From positions 62,001 through 126,000 of the forward strand of contig JAJLPB010000015.1 of assembly GCA_025548565.1 (NCBI GenBank): a stretch of DNA of 64,000 nucleotides. The letters are read 5' to 3'. Position 1 is the first letter of the stretch; each line of letters begins with the position of its first letter. This DNA comes from Rugamonas sp. A1-17 (GTDB lineage Bacteria > Pseudomonadota > Gammaproteobacteria > Burkholderiales > Burkholderiaceae_D). The position numbers were made by a program, and so were the translations under genes. Under the pieces are notes generated by a model. It saw nothing but the letters and a program-made list of their open reading frames with translations, did not search any database and had not been told where the DNA came from. Of the stretch, positions 24,306 through 32,190 are shown piece by piece.

Positions 24306-26600
24306 TCAGAAGCGCGCCTTCACGCGGACCCCGATGGTGCGCGGCCGGGCCATGTACAAGGTGTCGCCGGGCTGCAGGCCGTTCGGGTCGCGGGTCACGT
24401 CGACCACCTTGGTGCGGTTGCCCAGGTTGGTGCCGAACAGGCCGAACTCATATTTGCCGGACTTGTAGGACAGCGCTGCGTTGAGCATGCTCGACGACGG
24501 GATTTCCGCGTAGTTGCTGCCGGTCGGCGCGAAGTCGGTGTAGGAGTTGCCGCGGTAGGAATAGGTCGCGGCGATGCCCACCTCGTCGTTGTCGGCCAGC
24601 GGCACCGTGTAGTTGAACGACAGGCTCGCGGTGATGCGCGGCGCGTACGGCGTGCGGGTGCCGGCCGGCGCCGACTGCGCCGCCAGCGGCGTGACGATGT
24701 CGGTGCGGGCCTTGGCGTCGGTGTAGGCCGCGTTGAACCCCAGGCTCATGCGGCGCGCCAGCTTGACCATCGACTCGATTTCCAGGCCCTGGCTGCGGAT
24801 CTTGCCGGCGTTCTGCGTGTAGTAGTAGGAGCAGGGCAGGTAGTTGGCGACCTGTACCTTTTCCCAGTCGATCAGGAAAGCCGCCATGTTCAGGCTCACG
24901 CGCTGGTTGAGGAAGGTGTTTTTCGAACCCAGCTCATAGCTCCACAACTGGTCCGGGCCGAAGCTGGCCGGCGCCTGGATGCCGCACAGGGTTTCCGGCA
25001 CCGGCTGGTTGTTGCCGCCGTAGCGGAAGCCCTTGCCGGCCTGGGCGTAAAGCAGGTGATCCGGGTCCAGGTGGTAGGCGGCGGCGAAGCGCGGGTTGCC
25101 GCCGCGCGCGTGGGCCTTGCTGTTGACGATGTTCGGCGTGCCGACCGGCGCGTCGACCGTGGCGGCCGGCGTGTTGCCGTAGTAGCCGGTGAAGCGCAGC
25201 TTGAAATCCTCGGACTCGGTGAACAGGCGCACGCCGGCCGTCAGGTCCAGCTTGTCCCACAGCGTGTAGGTGGCTTCGGCGAACAGCGCGGCCTGGCGCG
25301 AGCGCGACTGCTGGGTGCCGGAGAACTGGTCGTCCTTGTTGAAGGCCAGGTCGTTGGTGAGCGAGCTGTAGCCGGGGAAGCCGTAGGCCTCGGCGTAGCG
25401 CGCGTCCATGCCCGGCGTCGGCTCGTCTTCCCAGAAGTCGCGCTTGCCGGTTTCGAGGAACAGGCCGGCGGTCCATTTCAGCGGGCCGGCGTCGGTCGAG
25501 TTGAGGCGGAATTCCTGCGCGAAGTCCTGCAGCTTGTTGGCGATGGTGTAGTCGGCCTGGATCAGGCTCTGGCCGGGGAAGATGAAGGCGGTGGTGTTGT
25601 ACTCGTCCGATTTGCGGTACAGCGTCTTGCGGTGCACGAAGGTGGTCGACGACACCAGTTCCGCCCTGGCCAGCTTGTAGTTGACGGCCAGGTTGTAGAG
25701 CTGCATGTCGTCCTTGGTTTTCTGCTCCGTCATGGCGCTGGTGGTGAACGGCGCCAGGCCGCTGAAGGCGCCGTTCAGGCCGCCGTCCATGGAGGAGGCG
25801 GTGATGCTGGCGTCCACCGTCAGGTCGGGCGAGGCCTGCAGGCGCATGGCCACGCGGCCCTGGTCGGTGTGGGTGTCGTTGGTGCGCTTGCCGTTCAGGA
25901 TGTTCTTGACGTAGCCGCTATCCTCGCCGGTGTAGCCGGTCACGCGCAGGCCCAGCACGCCGGGCTTGACGGGGACATTGACCATGCCGCGCAGGTTGCC
26001 GTTGGCGCCGCCGTTGCCGGAGGTGCTGGAGCCGACCGCTTCGAACGAGCCGAACAACGAATCGGCATCGGGCTTCTGCGTGATCTGGCGGATGGTGCCG
26101 GCCATGGCGCCGGCGCCGTACAGCGTGCCCTGCGGGCCGCGCAGCACTTCGATGCGTTCCAGGTCCAGCACCTTGAGGTCGGGATTGCCGGACTTGAGCG
26201 TGACCGGCATGTCGTCGACATACACCGCCACCAGCGAGGCGTCGGCGATTTCCGACGGCGTGATGCCGCGCACGACCAGGCCGCGCATGGTGATGTTGTT
26301 GACGCCGGGGCCCTGTTCCTGCATGTCCACCGAGGGCGCGATGCGGGCGATGTCCGCCAGGCCCGAGAGGCCGAACTTGGCCAGGCTTTCCGGCTTGATG
26401 GCGGTCAGCGCCATCGGCACCTGCTGGATTTCCTCGGCGCGGGCCGAGCGCGACGCGGTCACCTCGACGCGCTCGATCTGGTCGGCGCGGTCCGCCGCCG
26501 GCGCGGCGGGGGCGCTTGGCGTTGCCTGCGTTTGTGCCGAGACGATGGCGCTGGCAGAAACCATCGCCAGTGCACTCAACCCCATCAGTTTGTTCCCCAT
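24306..26600 (-). CDS. TonB-dependent outer-membrane receptor of the HAL-like operon
   Basis: A 764-residue TonB-dependent transporter. After a signal peptide, a TonB-box-like stretch (IERVEVTASR) and plug domain (FGLSGLADIARIAPSVDMQEQGPGVNNITMRG, then VLDLERIEVLRGPQGTLYGAGAMAGTIRQIT) lead to a beta-barrel ending in aromatic VRVKARF. This sub-type resembles receptors for small organic substrates rather than the very long SusC types. Its stop is one base from the start of the binding-protein gene, so receptor, importer and lyase form one uptake-and-use unit. Ribosome site AAGGGAAG lies before ATG 26600. Confidence 0.93.
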   Translation of the reverse strand: MGNKLMGLSALAMVSASAIVSAQTQATPSAPAAPAADRADQIERVEVTASRSARAEEIQQVPMALTAIKPESLAKFGLSGLADIARIAPSVDMQEQGPGVNNITMRGLVVRGITPSEIADASLVAVYVDDMPVTLKSGNPDLKVLDLERIEVLRGPQGTLYGAGAMAGTIRQITQKPDADSLFGSFEAVGSSTSGNGGANGNLRGMVNVPVKPGVLGLRVTGYTGEDSGYVKNILNGKRTNDTHTDQGRVAMRLQASPDLTVDASITASSMDGGLNGAFSGLAPFTTSAMTEQKTKDDMQLYNLAVNYKLARAELVSSTTFVHRKTLYRKSDEYNTTAFIFPGQSLIQADYTIANKLQDFAQEFRLNSTDAGPLKWTAGLFLETGKRDFWEDEPTPGMDARYAEAYGFPGYSSLTNDLAFNKDDQFSGTQQSRSRQAALFAEATYTLWDKLDLTAGVRLFTESEDFKLRFTGYYGNTPAATVDAPVGTPNIVNSKAHARGGNPRFAAAYHLDPDHLLYAQAGKGFRYGGNNQPVPETLCGIQAPASFGPDQLWSYELGSKNTFLNQRVSLNMAAFLIDWEKVQVANYLPCSYYYTQNAGKIRSQGLEIESMVKLARRMSLGFNAAYTDAKARTDIVTPLAAQSAPAGTRTPYAPRITASLSFNYTVPLADNDEVGIAATYSYRGNSYTDFAPTGSNYAEIPSSSMLNAALSYKSGKYEFGLFGTNLGNRTKVVDVTRDPNGLQPGDTLYMARPRTIGVRVKARF

Positions 26601-26656
26601 TGTGTCTTCCCTTCTTGAACAGTTACATGAAATTGCACCATCACGCAGCGGCGCGG

Positions 26657-26677
26657 CACCAAAATGGAGCGGCCGCT
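26657..26677. repeat. Possible remnant of the large palindromic repeat
   Basis: CACCAAAATGG (26657-26667) directly followed by AGCGGCCGCT (26668-26677) reproduces the left shoulder (7356-7366) and the exact centre (7402-7411) of the big palindrome in the same order. It looks as if the 35 or so bases between them were deleted. It lies in the leader of the receptor gene. Two short matches can arise by chance in GC-rich DNA. Confidence 0.3.
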
Positions 26678-26718
26678 AGACCTCGTGGAGGCGGACTGAA
26701 TTGCATGGGACGCTAATT

Positions 26719-26750
26719 TGTCTATACAGGTGAAAATTATTGTCTATACA
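26719..26750. promoter_or_regulatory. Tandem GntR/HutC-type operators upstream of the receptor-importer-lyase operon
   Basis: Two copies of TGTCTATACA (26719-26728 and 26741-26750) fit the HutC-subfamily consensus NyGTMTAKACNy exactly, 22 bases apart, about two helical turns. The second is extended to TTGTCTATACAA. They lie about 120-150 bases upstream of the receptor start at 26600. On the minus strand the two sites supply a weak -35/-10 pair with a 17-base gap (TTGTAT/TGTATA), so a bound repressor would cover the promoter. The rest of the 396-base gap (26601-26996) holds only the third site and the short repeat remnant. Confidence 0.65.
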
Positions 26751-26903
26751 AATGGCTCGACGACAAGCTTATAGAGCAGGATGCGTGCCAGCTGCAGGAT
26801 CAACAAAGGTGCGATAACACAAGCTGATGCGCCGTTTCGCCCGGTAGGGCAGGCCGGCGTGGGGTGTTCCGGGGTGAAACTAGGCTAACACGGTTGTTTT
26901 GAG

Positions 26904-26915
26904 TTGTATATACAA
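26904..26915. promoter_or_regulatory. Third HutC-type palindromic site
   Basis: TTGTATATACAA is a perfect 12-base palindrome and also fits NyGTMTAKACNy. It lies 154 bases upstream of the tandem pair and 81 bases beyond the stop of the CPBP gene. It may allow looping with the tandem sites or serve an unseen transcript. Being AT-rich, it could also be chance. Confidence 0.45.
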
Positions 26916-26996
26916 TTTGAGGCTTGCAAGATGGGTGTTGTGTTTACGTCAGACGTGACGAGGCCGCAGGCGCCGCGCGGCTTGCTCGTCCCCGTG

Positions 26997-27854
26997 TTAC
27001 GGGTAGCTGAAGAAAATGAAATGGATGGCGTTGAGTGCGAAGTGCACGAGGATGGGTGCTTCGATGCGCTGCGTGGCGTGATACGCGTAGGCGTAGCCCA
27101 GGCCCGCGAGCGCGGCCAGCGCGGCGTACACCGGGCCGCCCGCCAGATGGGCGGCGCCGAACAGCAGCGCCGAGCAGGCCAGCGCCACCCACGAACCGTA
27201 GCGCAAGCCGGACAGCGCCGACGCCAGTCGCGCTTGCACGAAGCCGCGGAAGAAGGCCTCTTCGGCCACGACCGTAAAGCACAGGTTCACCGCGAGGAAG
27301 GTCAGCGTGATCGGGGACAGCTTGAACGCCGGGTGCACAAAGCCGGCGCCGGTGGCGGCGGCCATGACGGCCGCCACGGTGAGCAGCAGCACCGGCCAGG
27401 TCTTCTTCAGCGCGGCGGCCAGCTCAGGCCACGACGTCGCGCGCTGGCAGATGAAGGCCAGCAGGATCAGGCCGACCGCGCCCTTGTCGAAATTCGCATA
27501 CTGCGTGAACGGCTTGCCGCCCTCCGAGAACACCGCCCCCGCGATCACCACCGGATTGTTAAAGCCCGGCAGCTTGTGGATCGCCAGCGCGAACGCCAGC
27601 ACCAGCGTGAGCACGCCGAACAATATCCGCAGATATTTTTGGGGGACGCCGTCCGTCAGCCAGGCCACGCCGGCGAACACGGCCAGCGCCACCAGCGAGG
27701 GCGTCAGCAGTACGCCGGCCTGCCAGCCGCACAGCAGCGCGGCGGCGAACACGGCTTGCCATGGAGCGAAAGGACGGCGCGATGAGGATTGAAGCCAGAC
27801 GGCCCCCACGGACAGCGCGAGGGCAACAAAGGTAAGCAGTGTGAGCAGAGGCAT
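26997..27854 (-). CDS. CPBP-family intramembrane glutamic endopeptidase
   Basis: A 285-residue membrane protein with about eight hydrophobic segments. The CPBP (Abi, CAAX-protease-like) motifs are present in order: VVAEEAFFRGFVQ (the EExxxR motif), LLFGAAHL (FxxxH) and LVHFALNAIHF (HxxxN). The family includes membrane proteases and bacteriocin self-immunity proteins; the natural substrate here is unknown. The gene stands alone, upstream of the receptor operon on the same strand but separated by almost 400 bases. Confidence 0.9.
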   Translation of the reverse strand: MPLLTLLTFVALALSVGAVWLQSSSRRPFAPWQAVFAAALLCGWQAGVLLTPSLVALAVFAGVAWLTDGVPQKYLRILFGVLTLVLAFALAIHKLPGFNNPVVIAGAVFSEGGKPFTQYANFDKGAVGLILLAFICQRATSWPELAAALKKTWPVLLLTVAAVMAAATGAGFVHPAFKLSPITLTFLAVNLCFTVVAEEAFFRGFVQARLASALSGLRYGSWVALACSALLFGAAHLAGGPVYAALAALAGLGYAYAYHATQRIEAPILVHFALNAIHFIFFSYP

Positions 27855-27910
27855 TATTGAAGGAATCGGTGAGTTGAGTTTCCTTCAATAATAGCATCGG
27901 GCTAAGCCGC

Positions 27911-28723
27911 TTAGAATTTATAGGCAATGCCCGTCATCAGCATCGGCGTGGTCTTGCGCTTGGTCAGCGGGCTGTCGGCGGCGTCGCCGGTCAGGTGGGA
28001 GAAGCCGGCGGCGGTGTGCACCGACCAGTTCTTGTCCAGCACGTGGTTCCAGTTGACGCCCATCGAGACGTTGGTGAAGCCGGACTTGGGCGTGTAAGCC
28101 TGGTAGCCCGAGGCGGCGCTTTGCGCGGCCGTCACGCCGAAATAGGTCTGCATGTGCTTCTTGTCGGCGTACTCGGTCGAGGCGCTCAGGCCGACCTGGT
28201 CGCTGGCGGTGGTGTACAGCGGCATCGACGCGCCCAGGCTGTAGGTGGCGCCGTGGTCGCGGTGCGCCAGGTTCTGCGTGGTGCTCAGGCTCAGGCCCAC
28301 GGTGCCGACCTGGTAGCTGGCGGCCAGCACGGCCCGCGCCGCGCCCTGGATGTCGCCCATGCCCTTGAGGGCGTCGGAACCGTCGAAGGCGTTGCGCTTG
28401 TGGTCGGCGCGCGCGCCGCCGTAGGTCAGCGCCGCGCTCAGGCCGACGCCGGACACGCTGGTCTGGAAGCCTGCGCCGCGCATGGTGCTGAGGAAGGCGC
28501 CGTTGTCGAAGGTGCGTTCGAGGTAGGGCAGCGGCACTACGCGGCTCTTCTTGGCGCCGGTGTATTCCGGCACGTAGGCCAGGCCGGCGCCCAGGGTCAG
28601 GCTGTCGCCGGCGCCCGGCGTGGTCTGCTGGCCCGACGAGGACGGCAGTTCGAGGGCGTCGGCGTAGCAGTTGCTGCTGACGGCACAAAGAGAGGCGAGA
28701 GCGAGGGTGACGGCAAGGCGCAT
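27911..28723 (-). CDS. MipA/OmpV-family outer-membrane protein
   Basis: A 270-residue protein with a signal peptide (MRLAVTLALASLCAVSSNCYA). The body is a beta-barrel of alternating hydrophobic strands beginning LTLGAGLAYVPEYTGAKKSR, the MipA/OmpV start block, and it ends in the terminal aromatic GIAYKF used by the Bam machinery. MipA scaffolds murein enzymes in E. coli, while OmpV-type members are porin-like or adhesins. The gene is divergent from the GST gene. Confidence 0.88.
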   Translation of the reverse strand: MRLAVTLALASLCAVSSNCYADALELPSSSGQQTTPGAGDSLTLGAGLAYVPEYTGAKKSRVVPLPYLERTFDNGAFLSTMRGAGFQTSVSGVGLSAALTYGGARADHKRNAFDGSDALKGMGDIQGAARAVLAASYQVGTVGLSLSTTQNLAHRDHGATYSLGASMPLYTTASDQVGLSASTEYADKKHMQTYFGVTAAQSAASGYQAYTPKSGFTNVSMGVNWNHVLDKNWSVHTAAGFSHLTGDAADSPLTKRKTTPMLMTGIAYKF

Positions 28724-28904
28724 GGAAGATCCTGTGGTGTGGTGGTTCGGAGGTCCGCCGGCGCTTGTTTGAGGTGGCCCGGCGATGACGGAGCGCAGTG
28801 TCGCAACATTTCCTGTCCGCCGCTATCAGCTTGTCTGAAGTATCATCTGCTGAATTCTTTGGTACCGCGCGGCGGTGCCTGACACTGGATACCCGGAGCC
28901 GATC

Positions 28905-29567
28905 ATGTCCCTGACCTTGTATTACCACCCGCTGGCCTCGTTCTGCCACAAAGTGCTGATCGCGCTGTACGAAAACGCCACGCCTTTCGACAAGCGCTTG
29001 ATCAACCTGGGCGAGGAGGGCGACCGTGCCGAGCTGGAGGCGATCTGGCCGCTGTGCAAATTCCCGGTGCTGCGCGACCACGAGCGCGGCCGCGACGTGC
29101 CGGAGACGTCGGTCATCATCGAATATCTGGATCGTTATTTCCCCGGCCCGCAGGACTTGATCCCGGCCGACTGGGAGGCGGCGCTGGACGTGCGCCTGTG
29201 GGACCGCTTCTTCGACCACTACGTGCAGGAGCCGGTGCAGACCATCGTCGGCGGCCATCTGAGCGGCATGCAGTGCGACCAGACCAAGGAGCGCACCAAG
29301 CTCAAGACAGCCTACAAGATGATCGAGAAGCGCATGGCAACGCGCCGCTGGATGTGCGGCGAGGCGTTCAGCATGGCCGACTGCGCGGCGGCGCCCGCGC
29401 TGTTCTACGCCGCCACGCTGCTGCCGTTCCCTGAGGAATACCAGCAGCTCAACGACTACTTCGAGCGGCTGGTGACGCGGCCCTCGGTCCAGCGGGTGCT
29501 GGACGAGGCCAAGCCCTACTTCTCCATGTACCCGTTCGTCGAAGACATCCCGGAACGGTTTATGTAG
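28905..29567 (+). CDS. Glutathione S-transferase family protein
   Basis: A 220-residue two-domain GST. The thioredoxin-like N-domain begins MSLTLYYHPLASFCHKVLIALYE, with Cys/Ser near the expected catalytic helix start. The glutathione gamma-glutamyl site is PETSVIIEYLD, and the alpha-helical C-domain contains FSMADCAAAPALFYA, with the N-cap motif (S-M-A-D). ATG 28905 is preferred over 28875 because GGAG lies 8 bases before it. It is probably a detoxification enzyme of unknown substrate. Confidence 0.9.
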   Translation: MSLTLYYHPLASFCHKVLIALYENATPFDKRLINLGEEGDRAELEAIWPLCKFPVLRDHERGRDVPETSVIIEYLDRYFPGPQDLIPADWEAALDVRLWDRFFDHYVQEPVQTIVGGHLSGMQCDQTKERTKLKTAYKMIEKRMATRRWMCGEAFSMADCAAAPALFYAATLLPFPEEYQQLNDYFERLVTRPSVQRVLDEAKPYFSMYPFVEDIPERFM

Positions 29568-29574
29568 GCCGCGC

Positions 29575-30108
29575 TCAGTTCTTGTTGCCCTTGTCCTCCG
29601 CGCTCTGCATGGAGGCCGGCTGCGCCATCGAACCGTTCTGCGCCGCCATGTTGGCGAACTGGCGCGATTGATCGTGGATCTCCTTGGCCACCGCCGTCTG
29701 GCTGCGCAGGTGCTGGTCGGCCTGGGCGGCGGCCTTCTGCGTGACCGCGGCCGCCAGCTCGGAGGCGGTGCGGGCCGTCTGCGGCGCATGCTGCTGCACC
29801 ACTTGGTTGATGCTGGCCTGGAAGTCGGTGGCGATCTGGTTCACTTGCTGCTGCCAGTCTTGCACCTTCTGCATCAGTTGGTCGGCGCCGGGGGCATCGG
29901 CGGCGGTGCGCTCGCCGGGTGGGGTCAGCAGCGCGGTGCGGCAGGCTTCGGTGGAAGCCTGGAGCCAGTCCCTGCCGAACTGCAGGTTCACATCGGACAG
30001 TTGGCGCACCGATTGCAAGGCTGCGAGGGTCAGGTCGCTGAAGTAGTCGATACGGGCTTCCACGTGATTCTTTGCCGCTGGCGAAATGGTTTCCACAAAC
30101 GAATTCAT
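29575..30108 (-). CDS. Phasin family protein
   Basis: A 177-residue amphipathic helical protein with the phasin_2 pattern (NHVEARIDYFSDLTLAALQSVRQLSDVNLQFGRDWLQAS). Phasins coat polyhydroxyalkanoate granules and limit granule size. The C-terminal part is Gln/Ala-rich coiled coil with a loose Met/Gln/Ser tail. No PHA synthase is close. It is convergent with the GST gene, with 7 bases between stops. Confidence 0.88.
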   Translation of the reverse strand: MNSFVETISPAAKNHVEARIDYFSDLTLAALQSVRQLSDVNLQFGRDWLQASTEACRTALLTPPGERTAADAPGADQLMQKVQDWQQQVNQIATDFQASINQVVQQHAPQTARTASELAAAVTQKAAAQADQHLRSQTAVAKEIHDQSRQFANMAAQNGSMAQPASMQSAEDKGNKN

Positions 30109-30360
30109 GTACTTCTCCTGGTGGGTGTGGGGCCAAACTTTGCGTGCTCGCGCAAGCGCTCTGGCCGGACGCCTGCGCTATTATCTTCGCAGGTCGCGCG
30201 GCTTTTTGCCACCCTGGAGCTTGCAGGCATGATTCGTTAAGCGAGGTCAACAGAATATCCGCTTCGCCACGCGCTTGTCCGTCTCGCCACATAGCGATGG
30301 ACCGTTGCGCGGCCGTTGCGCTAAGGTGGCGCTGTCTCCATCAAACATGAAAGCCACCCC

Positions 30361-32184
30361 ATGAAAAGAAGAAGCCTGCTCAAGTCGATGGCGGCCTTGC
30401 CGCTGATGTCGCTCACCACGTTGCCTGCGTTGAGCGCTACGCCGCGCCGCCGCGTGCGCCCGGGCGACGCCGGCTGGCCATCGGCCTCCGCGTGGAAGCA
30501 GTTGGGACAGCGGGTCGATGGCCGTCTGCTCAAGCTGGACGCGCCGTTCGCTGCCTGCGCCGCGAGTGCCGCCGCGCCGGCCTGCGTGGCCGCGCTGGAG
30601 CAGCTCAACAATACCTACGCGATCGGCGACCAGCCGGCGCTGACCCAGACCAGCGGCTGGCTGGATGCCTGGTCCTCGCAGCCGAGCGCCTACGCGGTGG
30701 CCGCGCGCAGCACGGCCGACGTGGTGGCGGCGGTCAACTTCGCGCGCGAGCACAATCTGCGGCTGGTGGTCAAGGGCGGCGGCCACAGCTACCAGGGCAC
30801 GTCGGACGCGCCCGATTCGCTGCTGGTATGGACCCGTCAGATGAACGACGCCACCCTGCAGCCGGCCTTCGTCGCGCAGGGCTGCGACGACGCGCCGCAG
30901 CCGGCCGTCACGCTCGGCGCGGGCGCGATGTGGATCGACGCCTACGACGCCGTTACCACACGCGGCGGGCGTTACGTGCAGGGCGGCGGCTGCACCACGG
31001 TGGGCGTGGCCGGGCTGGTGCAGAGCGGTGGCTTCGGCAGCTTCTCGAAGAACTACGGCACCGCCGCCGCCGGCCTGCTGGAGGCCGAGGTGGTGACCGC
31101 GGACGGCCAGGTGCGCATCGCCAACGCCCGCACCAATCCCGAGCTGTTCTGGGCCTTGAAGGGCGGCGGTGGCGGCAGCGTCGGCGTGGTCACGCGGCTG
31201 ACGCTGCGCACGCGCGAACTGCCGGAGAACTTCGGCGCGGTGTTCTTCACCATCAAGGCGGCGTCGGACGAGGCTTACCATGCGCTGATCGCGCAGATGG
31301 TGGCGTTCTACGCCAGCGCCTTGTTCAATTCGACGTGGGGCGAGCAGATCGGCTTCAACACCGGCAACACGGTGGATGTGTCGATGGTGTTCCAGGGCCT
31401 GGACCAGAAGCAGGCGGAGGCTGTGTGGGCGCCGTTCCTGGCCTGGCTGGGCGAGCGGCCAGAGTATGCGCTGGAACAGCCGTTCCGCGCGGTGGCCGTG
31501 CCGGCGCGGCAGTTCTGGAACCTGGCCTTCTTCAAGAAATACGCGCCCGGCTTCATGCTGGCCGACGAGCGTCCCGGCGCGCCCGCGCACCACGGCGTGT
31601 GGAAGGGCGACGCGGCCGACGCGGGCTGGTTCATCCACGGCTACCAGTCGGCGTGGCTGCCGGCCACCTTGCTGGCGGCCGAACAGCAGGCGCGGTTGAC
31701 CGACGCGCTGTTCCGCGCCACGCGGCACTGGCGAGTGGGCCTGCACTTCAACAAGGGTCTGGCCGGCGCCTCGGCCGCCGACCTGGCCGCCGCGCGCGAC
31801 ACGGCCATGAATCCCGACGTGCTGGGCGCGTTCGCGCTGGCCATCATCGCCGGCGGCGACGGCCCGCGCTATCCGGGCATGCCGGCTGCCGCCGACGCAA
31901 AGGACGCGAAATCGGCAGCACTATCGGCCGCGCAGCGAGGCCGCGAACGGGCCGCCGCCATTGGCCGGGCGATGACCGCGTTGCGCCAGGCCGCACCGAA
32001 GGCCGGCTCCTATGTATCGGAGAGCGACTACTTCATCGCCGACTGGCAGCGCGCGTTCTGGGGCGCCAATTACGAACGGCTGGCGCGCGCCAAGCGGCAG
32101 TACGATCCTGATGGCTTGTTCTTCGTGCGCCACGGCGTCGGCAGCGAGGCGTGGAGCGACGACGGCTTCACCCGCAAGGCCTGA
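30361..32184 (+). CDS. Exported FAD-linked oxidase of the BBE type (bicovalent flavin)
   Basis: A 607-residue berberine-bridge-enzyme-type oxidase. The N-terminus MKRRSLLKSMAALPLMSLTT looks like a Tat signal (twin Arg). The PCMH FAD domain has both attachment residues of bicovalent flavins: His142 in KGGGHSYQG and Cys211 in QGGGCTTVGVAG. The C-terminal BBE motif is NYERLARAKRQYDPDGLF. Such enzymes oxidise sugars, oligosaccharides or alcohols with O2 as acceptor. It lies alone, divergent from the phasin gene across a 252-base gap in which I see no further gene. It is convergent with the M24 peptidase. Confidence 0.9.
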   Translation: MKRRSLLKSMAALPLMSLTTLPALSATPRRRVRPGDAGWPSASAWKQLGQRVDGRLLKLDAPFAACAASAAAPACVAALEQLNNTYAIGDQPALTQTSGWLDAWSSQPSAYAVAARSTADVVAAVNFAREHNLRLVVKGGGHSYQGTSDAPDSLLVWTRQMNDATLQPAFVAQGCDDAPQPAVTLGAGAMWIDAYDAVTTRGGRYVQGGGCTTVGVAGLVQSGGFGSFSKNYGTAAAGLLEAEVVTADGQVRIANARTNPELFWALKGGGGGSVGVVTRLTLRTRELPENFGAVFFTIKAASDEAYHALIAQMVAFYASALFNSTWGEQIGFNTGNTVDVSMVFQGLDQKQAEAVWAPFLAWLGERPEYALEQPFRAVAVPARQFWNLAFFKKYAPGFMLADERPGAPAHHGVWKGDAADAGWFIHGYQSAWLPATLLAAEQQARLTDALFRATRHWRVGLHFNKGLAGASAADLAAARDTAMNPDVLGAFALAIIAGGDGPRYPGMPAAADAKDAKSAALSAAQRGRERAAAIGRAMTALRQAAPKAGSYVSESDYFIADWQRAFWGANYERLARAKRQYDPDGLFFVRHGVGSEAWSDDGFTRKA

Positions 32185-32190
32185 CGCTTC

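Noticed and set aside
30109..30360. Small gene or RNA in the phasin/FAD-oxidase gap
   Set aside because: No ORF with a ribosome site, no convincing promoter pair and only a weak CCTGCG/CGCAGG stem.
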